From contig NZ_MPPI01000005.1 in NCBI RefSeq assembly GCF_001895925.1, forward strand, positions 102,537 through 166,536: 64,000 bases of DNA. The letters run 5' to 3'. The stretch comes from Phormidesmis priestleyi ULC007. GTDB taxonomy: Bacteria > Cyanobacteriota > Cyanobacteriia > Leptolyngbyales > Leptolyngbyaceae. Of this stretch, positions 36,986 to 46,150 are shown in pieces. How positions within the stretch are numbered: the stretch's first letter is position 1; each line of letters begins with the position of its first letter. Position numbers and translations under genes: made by a program. Below the pieces are notes generated by a model. That model was given only the letters and a program-made list of their open reading frames with translations, was not told the DNA's origin and did no database searches.

Positions 36986-37921
36986 TCAACACGCCCCAAA
37001 GCCTGATAGCACTTTGGGCACTGTTCTTAGAAGAATTTTTAGATCCTCGGTTAATGACCAGTTACGCAGATATTCCAGGTCAAGATCGTTCACCATGTCA
37101 ATGTCTAACAGATGCGATCGCGCTTGAATCTGCCAAGCTCCGGTAATTCCAGGCAGGGCATTCAATCGCTCTAACATTTCTGGACGAATGCGAACAGCAT
37201 CATAAAGCGCCCAGGGTCGCGGCCCTACTAGACTCATCTCGCCTAACAGCACGTTAAATAGCTGGGGCAATTCATCTAGGCTATATTTTCGCAACCATCT
37301 GCCCAGAGGCGTAATCCGAGGGTCATCGTGCCGCTTATGCAGGTTGGTGTGCGCCTGATCTGCCATGATTTGATGGTGATGCTGTTCGGCGTTGACCGTC
37401 ATCGTGCGAAACTTTAGCACTCTAAATAATTTGCCTCGCTGCCCAACCCGCCACTGCCGAAACAAAATTGGTCCAGGCGTGGAAACCTTGATTAGAGCTG
37501 CGATCGTCAGCAGCACCGGACTCAACAACACCAGCATCAATGACGCTAGGCTGAGATCTAACACTCGCTTACAGCCCCAAAAAAAGCCAATGCGCTTGTG
37601 GGGGAGTTTAGAAGCGGCGGGCAATCTCAGATAGAGCGTTTTGTGCGAGCTTTCACAGGCATTTGCCCAAAACCTCAGTCCAGATTCACCCAAACTGGCA
37701 TCGGCACGCACCAGCCGAATGGGGGAGTGGCTTAGACAGTCAATCAGCCGTCGTTCATTGGTCAGGGGCGGTAGATGGGAAGGATGACTCTGCTGCTGCG
37801 ATCGCAAGACGAGCAATTGTTTTCGTCGCCATTTGAGTACACAGATAGGAGAATCAACCCCCAATCTTTCCCTGACTAGAGAGCGGCTTTCCTGCAAAAT
37901 TGGAGGATTAAAAGTCGTCAT
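36986..37921 (-). CDS. hepC: HepC-like undecaprenyl-phosphate sugar-phosphate transferase
   Basis: The 311-residue product belongs to the bacterial sugar transferase family. It has one membrane span (LDLSLASLMLVLLSPVLL), then STPGPILFRQWRVGQRGKLF, LKFRTM, RITPLGRWLRKYSLDELPQL and LVGPRPW. These enzymes start polysaccharide chains by moving a hexose-1-phosphate onto lipid carrier. A ~130-residue N-terminal cytosolic part (LVRERLGVDSPICVLKWRR) is a feature I associate with HepC of heterocyst-forming cyanobacteria. The ATG at 37919-37921 is preferred over a TTG 16 codons earlier. A long empty upstream region probably carries its promoter. Confidence 0.75.
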   Translation of the reverse strand: MTTFNPPILQESRSLVRERLGVDSPICVLKWRRKQLLVLRSQQQSHPSHLPPLTNERRLIDCLSHSPIRLVRADASLGESGLRFWANACESSHKTLYLRLPAASKLPHKRIGFFWGCKRVLDLSLASLMLVLLSPVLLTIAALIKVSTPGPILFRQWRVGQRGKLFRVLKFRTMTVNAEQHHHQIMADQAHTNLHKRHDDPRITPLGRWLRKYSLDELPQLFNVLLGEMSLVGPRPWALYDAVRIRPEMLERLNALPGITGAWQIQARSHLLDIDMVNDLDLEYLRNWSLTEDLKILLRTVPKVLSGFGAC

Positions 37922-38652
37922 AGAGGTTTGACTGAAATTGCAATAAAAGACACAAATCGAAGGAGACAAGCCGACAATAGTTGAGCGTTCTAATCAATGT
38001 TTTTTCAGGTGCACCCCTGAACGTTTCTCAACCACTCTAAGTATTAAGTAACTTAAATATTAATAGGCTGACGAGAAAAAAAATCTACTCCAAGTTAGAT
38101 CCGTAGTCGTTAAATTAAACTCTAAAAGTGAAATCTCGCATGGGTCTTTGTCCATAGACCCTGAGTAATTAGGAAAAAGAAAAGACGGCTTCACTTTTGC
38201 AAGTGATAGAAGATACAAACCATGAGTCAAAAAACTAAGGGTAAGAGTTGAACTTCTCTCAGGGTAAGGAGAGTAAGTTTATATACAAGAAAATTTTAAG
38301 CCTGCGAAAGTCTGACTTGAAATCGAGTCGAGTAGGATTTATTTCAAGAGAGATTAAACAGTTGTTTGAACGCTGTTAGATAGTTAAACCCTCTATTTGT
38401 AGCGATCGCTTCTAGTAGTAGATCTACGGAGACGCGTTTTATTAGAGTTTACTAAGTTATTAAGGATCTGGAAGATAATTCACCTATCTTTTGAGGGATT
38501 TTGAAGAAATAGGAGTGCCTTTTTACCTAAGAATTGCAAATTAAACAACTCTGATAACTTTGTAGGTCAGCCATTTTGCCTGATTGAAACAGCCGAGATG
38601 GCTGTCCTACATTATTTAATCCAGGATACTAAGCTGAACCTCGACTCTTGGT
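37922..38652. other. Long gene-free, A/T-rich region upstream of the hepC-like gene
   Basis: No frame of convincing length or composition is present on either strand across about 730 bp. Visible structures are a hairpin GGGTCT/AGACCC (about 38143-38162), a palindrome GTAGATCTAC (near 38420), and a CAGCCGAGATGGCTG-type hairpin (about 38588-38603) just after the chain-length gene. The region likely holds the promoter and long 5' leader of the hepC-hepA transcript. Confidence 0.5.
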
Positions 38653-40854
38653 TTAAGAAACTGCCACGTTCCGATAATATTGATTGCCAGGAATCGCTGC
38701 GCCATTTGCGATCATGCCAACCAGATTTAAACGATTCATGGCCGTCACTGCTTGGGTCACCTCATTGCGCGTCACCTGTCCAACTTTGCCGACCAGCAAC
38801 GTGCCATCACAAAACGATGCCGCCAGCATTGCATCGACAATGCCTAACACCGGGGGCACATCGACGATCACCAAATCATAGCTCTGCTCAAACACCGTCA
38901 TCAGTTCCTTCATGCGACGAGAACTGAGCAACTTCACCGGGTCGCTAGGAGCCGGGCCCGCCGTCAAAACCGAGATCGAAAGATCGCTGTAGGTGCCCGC
39001 CAGTTGAATCGCATTTTGACTCAGCATCCGATCGCCCGACAGCAGCGTAGACAGCCCTTGTTCGTTAGGCAACTCAAGCTGTTTGTGTAACCCCGGACGA
39101 CGCAAATCAGCATCAATGATCAACACTCGCTGATGCAGACGCGCCGCACTGATTGCCAAACCGAGCGCGATCGTTGATTTTCCCTCACCTGCCAGCGCAG
39201 AAGTAACCACCAGCGACCTGAGCGGATTCGCCGCCGTCAATAGCTGAATATTCTTGTAAATCAAATCCAGTGACTCGCGGAATGGGGCCCAGTGAATCAC
39301 CTGCATCATGGAAGGAGCCAAGTTTTCGGCTTTTTGAAAGGGCATCGCGATCGATCGAGGATTGATTTCCCCCAATGGCACTTCTGGCACCATACCCAAC
39401 AGCGGTAGCGGAACTTGCTGCTTGAAATCTTCAGACGTGCGAACCGCATCATCAGCCGCCTCTCGCAAGAACGCTGCAACGCCGCCTAACATCAAGCCGC
39501 CCACCGCTCCGAGCAGCAGATTTCGTAGCCAATTTGGGCCAATTTGTTGCCCGACTTTGGGCTGCTCGACCACCTGCCAATCGAATCCTCCACGCGCAAT
39601 TTCTAGCCCTAGATCCTGCCGCGCTTTGAGGAGTTGCTGCAAGGTGTCTCGATTCACCTGCACATTGGGCTGAAGGCGATTGTATTCAGCCAGCAAACTC
39701 GGAAACCGCTTTAGCTCACCTCGAAGCTGTAGTTCATTATTGGTAAGACTGCGATCGCGCGCTTGGGCAGCAACCAAATTGACTTGCGACTCCACTAACG
39801 CACTCGCAAATTTCAGGTCATTTTCTCCGAGTTGCCCGATCGCAACCAGTCCATCACCCGACTGAGCGATCGCCGCCGCTTGTGCGCCTAAAATTCGCTG
39901 CACTTCTTGCTGCAAAAGCGCTTGCTGTTTCTGTCGTTGTTCACTCAGTTGATCAATAAATGGGCCCTTTTTAAAGCGTAAGCGTTGCTGAACGATCGCC
40001 ACCTCGGTTTTTTGAATCTCGTTGAGCAATGCCTGATAGCGCGGAGATTGACTCAGCCGAGCCGCGATCGTAGCTTGTTGAGGCGATCGCGCCAACTGCT
40101 GTTGTAGTGCTCCATAGCGAGCTTGCAGATCTTGCAACTCAGTCCGATTGGCACGCTGATCTTTCTGCACTGCCGCCAGAGAATCGACCATTGACTTTGA
40201 CTGAAGTTCAGGGTCGATGAGATCTTGATTTTTGCGAAATCGCTCTAGTGCGGCTTCTGCCTGATTGACTCGCGCCTCGACTTGCGGAATCTGTTCGTTA
40301 ATAAACCCCAACCCTTTAGTCAGCCTCGCTTTTTGCTGCTCCAGGTTATATTGCTGATACACCTGTTGAATCGCTTGCAAGACCGCTTGGGTTTGTTGAC
40401 GATCGTGACCCGTGTAAACCATCTCAAAGATGCTGGTATTGATCTTGTCGTTACCTCTCTGCTCGATCACCTGGCTGACCGTGAGTCCTTTCTGAAGGTC
40501 GCCTACGTCAAGGTTTGAGCCGTTGAGTTTTAACTGGTCAACCGCCCGTTGCAGCAGTTGCGACGATCGCATCAAATTTAACTGCGTGGCATTATCGATC
40601 TCAACATTAGAGTCTGCAAACGATGGGGTAGCTGGGTTATCGGTTTTGCGACTGCGATAGTTAGACTCACTCAACAGTTGCATTGAGCTACGAAAAGTCG
40701 GCTTAGAAAATAGGGTAAATAGGGCGGCTCCGATCAGCGACAACCCTAACCCGCCGATCAGCCACAGCCGCCGCCGCATCAACACCGACAACAGTTGCCC
40801 ATAGCCCGGATCGGGGTCGGCAGCCGCGATTAAATTTAGATGACTCTCAGCCAC
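38653..40854 (-). CDS. Wzc/HepB-like polysaccharide chain-length determinant with tyrosine-kinase domain
   Basis: From a GTG at 40852-40854, preceded by AGGAG, the 733-residue protein has a Wzz domain (membrane span LIGGLGLSLIGAALFTLF, long periplasmic coiled coil, second span near LGAVGGLMLGGVAAF). A C-terminal BY-kinase ATPase follows, with Walker A ALAGEGKSTIALGL, A' IIDADLRRPGL and B VIVDVPPVLG. The end (NQYYRNVAVS) has only two tyrosines, fewer than in E. coli Wzc. It controls chain length and export. A longer frame to 41013 would overlap the upstream gene and is rejected. Confidence 0.88.
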   Translation of the reverse strand: MAESHLNLIAAADPDPGYGQLLSVLMRRRLWLIGGLGLSLIGAALFTLFSKPTFRSSMQLLSESNYRSRKTDNPATPSFADSNVEIDNATQLNLMRSSQLLQRAVDQLKLNGSNLDVGDLQKGLTVSQVIEQRGNDKINTSIFEMVYTGHDRQQTQAVLQAIQQVYQQYNLEQQKARLTKGLGFINEQIPQVEARVNQAEAALERFRKNQDLIDPELQSKSMVDSLAAVQKDQRANRTELQDLQARYGALQQQLARSPQQATIAARLSQSPRYQALLNEIQKTEVAIVQQRLRFKKGPFIDQLSEQRQKQQALLQQEVQRILGAQAAAIAQSGDGLVAIGQLGENDLKFASALVESQVNLVAAQARDRSLTNNELQLRGELKRFPSLLAEYNRLQPNVQVNRDTLQQLLKARQDLGLEIARGGFDWQVVEQPKVGQQIGPNWLRNLLLGAVGGLMLGGVAAFLREAADDAVRTSEDFKQQVPLPLLGMVPEVPLGEINPRSIAMPFQKAENLAPSMMQVIHWAPFRESLDLIYKNIQLLTAANPLRSLVVTSALAGEGKSTIALGLAISAARLHQRVLIIDADLRRPGLHKQLELPNEQGLSTLLSGDRMLSQNAIQLAGTYSDLSISVLTAGPAPSDPVKLLSSRRMKELMTVFEQSYDLVIVDVPPVLGIVDAMLAASFCDGTLLVGKVGQVTRNEVTQAVTAMNRLNLVGMIANGAAIPGNQYYRNVAVS

Positions 40855-40891
40855 GATAGGAACTCCTTTTGCAAAACTCAACTCATCGCTT

Positions 40892-41977
40892 CTATGCCAG
40901 ACAAACCTCCTGAATGACGCGATCGACCGACTCGAAAAAGACGCTTTCTGAGAAGCGACTGAGGGCATGGTGACGAATGGTGCTGTAATCCCAGGAGATT
41001 TTTCTTGCGTCAAGCAACGCCGTGTGCAGCGATTCGGGAGTTTGTGACTTAAAGAAAATGCCTGTCTTGCCAGGAACTTGAGTGTCTAGCACACCACCTG
41101 CCCCATAAGCTATCACAGGGGTGCCACTGGCGTTTGCCTCGATCGGCACTAAGCCATAGTCTTCGAGGGCGGTGACAATCACCGATCGTGATTTTGCCAG
41201 CAGTTGTTTACGATCGACATCGCTGACGTGCCCTAAAAATTGAATATTCTTTAACGCACGGGCTTGCAGCGTTTCTCGTTCGGGGCCATCGCCAATGATC
41301 ATTAACTTCCAGCCCAGCCAGTTAAACGCTTCCACAATCACATCAATGCGCTTATAGCCGAGCAGTCGAGCCGACGCTAGATAAAAGTTTTCTTTTTGAG
41401 CCGAAAACGTGAATTGCTCACTGTCGATCGGGTAGTTAATCACCAGAGCAGGCTTATCATAGGTTTCTTGAATTCGACGTGCCACAACGCTAGAGTTGGC
41501 AATATATAAATCTGGCTCTTGAGCGAATGTTAAATCTGCCTGCCGCATTCTTTGAAACAGCGACTCAATCAAGGGATAAAACGGCTGATAGGCAGTGTAT
41601 TCGCGCAGGTAAGTTTTGGTGTCCCATAAAAAGCGGGTAACATTATGACAAAAGCAAATGTGCTTGGCATCGGGGCGTTTTTTCACCCCTTTTGCAAAAG
41701 TGGTGCTGCTGCTGATAATCAAATCATAATCACTTAAATCAAGGGCCCGAAACGCTGAGTAATAGAAAGGCGCTAACAGCTTAAAGTATCTAGCTGCATG
41801 AGGAATTTGCTGCAAATAAGTGGTGTAAACTCGCCGATCGCCCAGATCGATCGAGTGCTGTGGCTCATAGAGAGACGTGAAAATGTCAGCATCGGGGTAA
41901 TGCTTGCAGAGCAACTCAAAGACTCGCTCCGCTCCACCCCGTTGCGTCAAATAGTCATGGACGAGGGCTACTTTCAT
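40892..41977 (-). CDS. Glycosyltransferase family 4
   Basis: The 361-residue GT-B enzyme begins MKVALVHDYLTQRGGAERVFELL, with the RGGAE loop, and has INYPIDSEQF, ASARLLGYKRIDVI, IGDGPERETLQ and LVPIEANASGTPVIAYG. This resembles mannosyl- or rhamnosyl-transferases of exopolysaccharide clusters. It is the first gene of the island's minus-strand run, ending 37 bp before the chain-length gene, so the two are probably co-transcribed. Confidence 0.9.
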   Translation of the reverse strand: MKVALVHDYLTQRGGAERVFELLCKHYPDADIFTSLYEPQHSIDLGDRRVYTTYLQQIPHAARYFKLLAPFYYSAFRALDLSDYDLIISSSTTFAKGVKKRPDAKHICFCHNVTRFLWDTKTYLREYTAYQPFYPLIESLFQRMRQADLTFAQEPDLYIANSSVVARRIQETYDKPALVINYPIDSEQFTFSAQKENFYLASARLLGYKRIDVIVEAFNWLGWKLMIIGDGPERETLQARALKNIQFLGHVSDVDRKQLLAKSRSVIVTALEDYGLVPIEANASGTPVIAYGAGGVLDTQVPGKTGIFFKSQTPESLHTALLDARKISWDYSTIRHHALSRFSESVFFESVDRVIQEVCLA

Positions 41978-42071
41978 GACTGCACATTGAGTAAAGGCAA
42001 TGGTCTTGGAGCAAATTTTTGTTAAAAAGAGTTGCTGTTAGGAATGAGAGCTAAAGGACAAATTAAACAGG

Positions 42072-42261
42072 TTCAATAAACGTCAGTTCATGAGTTCTTT
42101 TACTTCGTTCTTCAGGGCTTCTGCCCCCTAAATCCCCCATTCTGGGGGACTTTGAACCGGAAATTTTGGCTTGAAGTCCCCCAAATTGGGGGATTTAGGG
42201 GGCTTCCCGAATCCACAATCGGAGCAAACCGCTTCTGTCAAACTGACATTAAATAAATTCA
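42072..42261. repeat. MITE-like element, family 2, copy 2
   Basis: About 190 bp with imperfect terminal inverted repeats (left AATAAACGTCAGTT; right on the other strand ATTTAATGTCAGTT). The nested palindrome CCCCCTAAATCCCCC is at its centre. Its flanks match the copy at 20126-20311, and it has no open frame. It lies upstream of the exopolysaccharide island's first gene. Confidence 0.75.
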
Positions 42262-42425
42262 AACCGCGCTCGACCTCAATAGAGTTTTAGACAACGATTC
42301 ATCGCAATACTCTAGTTTTGCAATAGCAACAGATCATCACTCGATCGGAGGATCATCTCGCATCTTTCTATAGGTCTAATGACATGATCGATTTGACCTA
42401 TGTGAGATTAGATGTTGGCGATCGC

Positions 42426-42632
42426 TTAGTCCTCATGGATCTCATCAGAACGCAAATCGTCGGGTTCGTTTAGCATTTCTGGCGCAACTCCAGGATTTTC
42501 GATTAGCTCTCTGGGGTTGCCTTCATATCTGCTCGTAGATACCAAATCCATTGGGTTGACGGTTTTGGCTTTTAAGGCTTCGGCGTTTTTGTTCTCGAAA
42601 TCTGGCAGTCTTTCAGTTGGCTCATTGCTCAT
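42426..42632 (-). CDS. Small acidic hypothetical protein (68 residues)
   Basis: From the ATG at 42630-42632 the product begins MSNEPTERLPDFENKNAEAL and is acidic and probably disordered, with repeated Asn-Pro pairs (VNPMDL, GNPREL, ENPGV). No family was recognised. It is placed between a MITE-like element and a metalloprotease gene. The even composition and intact frame make it more likely real than chance. Confidence 0.5.
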   Translation of the reverse strand: MSNEPTERLPDFENKNAEALKAKTVNPMDLVSTSRYEGNPRELIENPGVAPEMLNEPDDLRSDEIHED

Positions 42633-42757
42633 AGCAAAAATTTTCAATCACGACTGGCATCAGCTTAAGAATGCGATCGTGTAGAGAACGCCTCTCTATA
42701 GGCAGAGTTTGTGAGGAGAAGATGAAGCTTCTGAGACAACGTGCGATCGTTCAACGT

Positions 42758-43534
42758 CTAGAACTGATCTTCAGTTTTGCCCAATATTGACGGTTCTAGC
42801 CAGCCGGGGACATAGTGACTCGACTTGCGGAGTTCGCGATCGAGCGCTTTATAGTCTGATTCTTTCTCAAAAACCAACCCCCAAAACTGAGCAGAATGGT
42901 TGAGATGAGTGGTGTGACAAAGCTCGTGAATCAGCACATAGCGCACCAGATGAGTCGGCAAAAATAAGAGCTTATAGTTAAGGCTAATGTTTTTTTGCTG
43001 AGAACAGCTTGCCCAAAGCGTCTTTTGCCCCCTGACCGAGGCTTTGTTAAACGGAAGATTTAATTCTTGGCTGACTGACCATAGCCACGGCACCAGCCGC
43101 TGATAGGCTTTGTGACTGAGCCACTGCTGCAATAGTGACTTGCAGGCATCTTCGTTTTGAGTACAGCCGCGCAAAATCAGCCGCGACTTGTCTTTCTCGG
43201 TGAGCGTGACTCGCTGAGAATGGGTCGGTTGATATTCAACTTTCCAGCATTGGTCGATCGCTCTAAGCTGCAACTGATCGGGCAACTCGTGAGAAGCTTC
43301 GAGCGAGAGTTGTTGACGCTGCTCTTCTAGCCGCCCGATCGTTTTCGCAATCCAACTTTGCTTGGTGTGCAAAATTTCAGGAATGCGACTTTGATCAAAC
43401 CCTTTGGGAACGATCACCTCTAGTCCGTCTTGAACGGTCATTCTCAGGCTGACGTGTTTTGCCTTCAGGCTTTCCCGAACTTTATAGCCAGGTAGCGCCG
43501 TAAGCTGACTCGTGATCAGTTTAGACTCAGCCAT
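42758..43534 (-). CDS. YgjP/SprT-like zinc metallopeptidase (DUF45)
   Basis: The 258-residue product has the zinc motif HELCHTTHLNHS (HExxH plus a downstream His), followed by FWGLVFEKESDYKALDREL. The first half is beta-rich (VSLRMTVQDGLEVIVP), and RGQKTLWASCSQQKNISLNYKL has the conserved pattern of the family. YgjP-type proteins are putative intracellular metalloproteases of unknown substrate. The ATG at 43532-43534 is preferred over a TTG six codons upstream. It follows dnaB on the same strand after a 190 bp gap. Confidence 0.88.
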   Translation of the reverse strand: MAESKLITSQLTALPGYKVRESLKAKHVSLRMTVQDGLEVIVPKGFDQSRIPEILHTKQSWIAKTIGRLEEQRQQLSLEASHELPDQLQLRAIDQCWKVEYQPTHSQRVTLTEKDKSRLILRGCTQNEDACKSLLQQWLSHKAYQRLVPWLWSVSQELNLPFNKASVRGQKTLWASCSQQKNISLNYKLLFLPTHLVRYVLIHELCHTTHLNHSAQFWGLVFEKESDYKALDRELRKSSHYVPGWLEPSILGKTEDQF

Positions 43535-43649
43535 GTGTATCCATCGCGGCAAATGCTAATCAGTGAAATAAATCAACTTTGAAGGACTAACTGAGGCAGT
43601 CAATTTTTTGCCAGATTTTAAACGCTACCGCAACTGGCTGCTAAGAAAA

Positions 43650-43686
43650 TTAATCATTATTACTACTATTAATAATAATAATAATA
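43650..43686. repeat. A/T-rich trinucleotide microsatellite
   Basis: A run of TAA/ATT units (ending AATAATAATAATAATA) lies between dnaB and the downstream metallopeptidase gene, only about 40 bp after the dnaB stop. Such a run is prone to slippage. Confidence 0.8.
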
Positions 43687-43724
43687 CACAGGATCATCGT
43701 AGTTGCTTTGTGATACTCGAGACC

Positions 43725-45986
43725 CTAACTCCGATTTGGAGAGGCAAGGTTGCGAAACTGCGTAAATTGAGGCTCAAATAAAAGTTTCACCGTCCCGGTC
43801 GGCCCGTTGCGATGTTTGCTGATGATCACTTCAGCGATGCCGCGATCGGGTGTGTCTTTGTTGTAATATTCATCGCGATATAACATCATTACGAGGTCGG
43901 CGTCTTGCTCAATTGACCCCGACTCGCGAAGGTCAGACATCATGGGACGCTTTTCGGTGCGGGACTCAACTCCTCGGCTCAGTTGAGATAGCGCGATCAC
44001 AGGCACGTTTAACTCACGGGCAAGACCTTTCAGCGATCGCGTAATTCGTGACAACACCTGCACTCGATTTTCGCTGCCGTTCCCTTCCATTAGCTGCAAA
44101 TAGTCGATCAGCACTAACCCCAACGCGCCACCCTGCTCTGCCTGAAGGCGACGAGACTGCGATCGCATTTCATTTGCCCCTAAATTAGGCGTGTCGTCAA
44201 TAAAGATCGGCAACTGCGACAATGTGCTGATGGCGTGTCCCAGCGGTTCCCACTCATTCTGGCTGATCCGCCCTGCCCGTAGTCGCCCACTCTCAATTCG
44301 CACTTCACTGGCAAGTAATCGTTGCACTAGCTGATCTTTTGACATCTCTAAACTAAAGATGGCAACAGGAAGTTTATGATAAGCCGCAATGTTGCGAGCC
44401 ACGTTCAGGACAAAACTCGTGTTATGAACACAAATGTCATTGGCAACGAAATTGTGAGTTTCTGGAATGGTTAAGTCATAAACTTGTTGATTGCCTAGCG
44501 GCTCGATCTCAACAATTTCGTCCCAATACACTTCACTAGTTGCCGCTTGAAGGGGACGATCTAGCAAAGCCATCTTGCCCGACTGAACGTTACTTCGTCC
44601 AATCTCAAGGGGAATTAAATCTCGACTTAGTTGATCGGATTTGTCGGCGATCGCTTGACTGACTTTTTGAAGTGCCGATTCTTTGCCGAAGATACCGACT
44701 TCTGCAATAAATGTCTGCATCGATCGCGTATCGGTAATGTCGAGATGGTATTTAGGCGATCGCGACTTCAATGAAGCAATCACTTCAAAGCGCAGCAGCA
44801 GATGCTGAATCTGTTTTGCTAACCGATGGTTGACCGCAGCATAGCCTAATTGAGATTCACCACTCGCTAAAACCGTTGCCCAGCCATCAGTCACAAACAA
44901 GCGGTTGAGAAAGAGTGCCACCTGCGATCGCGGCAATTTGAAGACGATCGCCGGAATTTCCTGCATCTGAGTAGCTGTGTCGCAAAGCAATTCGACTTCA
45001 GAATCTCGAATGGACTCCGTACCAAAAACTTCTAGCTTGCGAGGCACGGCAATCTTTTCACCGAGGTTAAGCAGCGCTAGCGATCGCCAGCCGTCGATCG
45101 TCAAATAGGGATGGCTCAAAGTCGAATCGACTGAGCGACCCGATCGCGTCGTCACTCTAAAAACGGGCTTGATCCCATCATCGACAAACGCTGAGGGCCG
45201 GGTAAATCCAAACTTCCAGTCAGTGTTTAAGGTCAGGAGAGTGGCACAGCCGTGATGATAAATTTGCTCGATCGTCGTCACGCTGCCGTCACTTAAAACG
45301 ATTTCTGAGTTAGCTGCCAGACATTTTCCCATCGACGGGCGACCTGCAACAATGATCAGATCCGATCGCTGAAACCCCTGAGTCATCGCGTCTAAATCAT
45401 AGAAGCCGCAAGATAAACCGGGCGTTGCCATGCCTGTTGAAAGGCGCTCGATTTCTGAAAAGGTTTGAGTCAGCACATCGGCTGCTGAAACAAGTCCCTG
45501 CTGTGGGCGCGCTTGAGTGACGTTAAAGACCTTCTGCTCTGCGTCATCTAAAACCGTTTCTAACTCTTCAGCCGTTTTGTGACCGAGTTGAGAAATTTCT
45601 TGCCCGACCTTGATTAGCTTACGGCGCAAAAATTTATCGGTGACAAGCTGCGCGTATTGGTCAATGTTGACAGCGCTCACCGTGCGATCGACCAACTGCA
45701 CTAATTTGTTTTGTCCGCCCACCTTATCGAGCAAGCCGCGATCTTGCAGCCAAGTGGTGACGCTCATCAGATCGGTTGGGCTGCCCTGATTTTGAAGGGC
45801 GATCGCCGCTCTAAAAATTTCTCGATGAGCGCTGAGATAAAAGGCTTCTGGTGCAATTAGATCGAGAATGCGAGTCAGCGCTTCGGGGTCAAGCAAGATG
45901 CCTCCCAAAATCGCTTCTTCTGCATCAATATTTTGAGGCGGAACTTTATCTTGAAACGGCTGAAAGTTAAGCTGTTCTTGAGCCAT
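43725..45986 (-). CDS. dnaB: Replicative DNA helicase DnaB, interrupted by an intein
   Basis: DnaB is the ring helicase that unwinds DNA at the replication fork. The 753-residue precursor contains two extein parts totalling 452 residues, a normal DnaB length. The N-terminal domain (PPQNIDAEEAILGGILLD) is followed by the helicase start GRPSMGK, where the P-loop Lys221 is immediately followed by a 301-residue intein (222-522). The second extein resumes with TSFVLNVARNIA and continues through SLEMSKDQLVQRLL, VLIDYLQLM, LRESGSIEQDADLVMMLYR and ISKHRNGPTG. Activity depends on protein splicing. rplI lies upstream, the usual neighbour. Confidence 0.96.
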   Translation of the reverse strand: MAQEQLNFQPFQDKVPPQNIDAEEAILGGILLDPEALTRILDLIAPEAFYLSAHREIFRAAIALQNQGSPTDLMSVTTWLQDRGLLDKVGGQNKLVQLVDRTVSAVNIDQYAQLVTDKFLRRKLIKVGQEISQLGHKTAEELETVLDDAEQKVFNVTQARPQQGLVSAADVLTQTFSEIERLSTGMATPGLSCGFYDLDAMTQGFQRSDLIIVAGRPSMGKCLAANSEIVLSDGSVTTIEQIYHHGCATLLTLNTDWKFGFTRPSAFVDDGIKPVFRVTTRSGRSVDSTLSHPYLTIDGWRSLALLNLGEKIAVPRKLEVFGTESIRDSEVELLCDTATQMQEIPAIVFKLPRSQVALFLNRLFVTDGWATVLASGESQLGYAAVNHRLAKQIQHLLLRFEVIASLKSRSPKYHLDITDTRSMQTFIAEVGIFGKESALQKVSQAIADKSDQLSRDLIPLEIGRSNVQSGKMALLDRPLQAATSEVYWDEIVEIEPLGNQQVYDLTIPETHNFVANDICVHNTSFVLNVARNIAAYHKLPVAIFSLEMSKDQLVQRLLASEVRIESGRLRAGRISQNEWEPLGHAISTLSQLPIFIDDTPNLGANEMRSQSRRLQAEQGGALGLVLIDYLQLMEGNGSENRVQVLSRITRSLKGLARELNVPVIALSQLSRGVESRTEKRPMMSDLRESGSIEQDADLVMMLYRDEYYNKDTPDRGIAEVIISKHRNGPTGTVKLLFEPQFTQFRNLASPNRS
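44421..45323 (-). other. Intein in the DnaB P-loop, with a reduced endonuclease region
   Basis: The insert begins with Cys222 (CLAANSEIVLSDG) and ends with VANDICVHN (Asn522), followed by extein Thr. Splicing residues are intact: N-terminal Cys, the TxxH motif TLSH (Thr289, His292), and the terminal His-Asn. Its 301 residues are fewer than a full intein with a complete LAGLIDADG endonuclease (often about 400). One recognisable endonuclease-like segment remains (ALFLNRLFVTDGWATV, about 357-372). Splicing is likely functional since the P-loop needs it; homing is probably lost. Confidence 0.93.
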
Positions 45987-46150
45987 GACGGGGCAGTTTC
46001 AACAAGGTGAAGGCAAATCAAGGGGTGAGCTACCGCCTCGCTGCTCTACTCGCCCCTCAATATACTGTTAACAATAGTCTAGCAGAGACTAGTAAAAATG
46101 TACTTGCTACAGAACTTTGAGTGAAAAAATTCAAAGTTCAAACCCGATCG

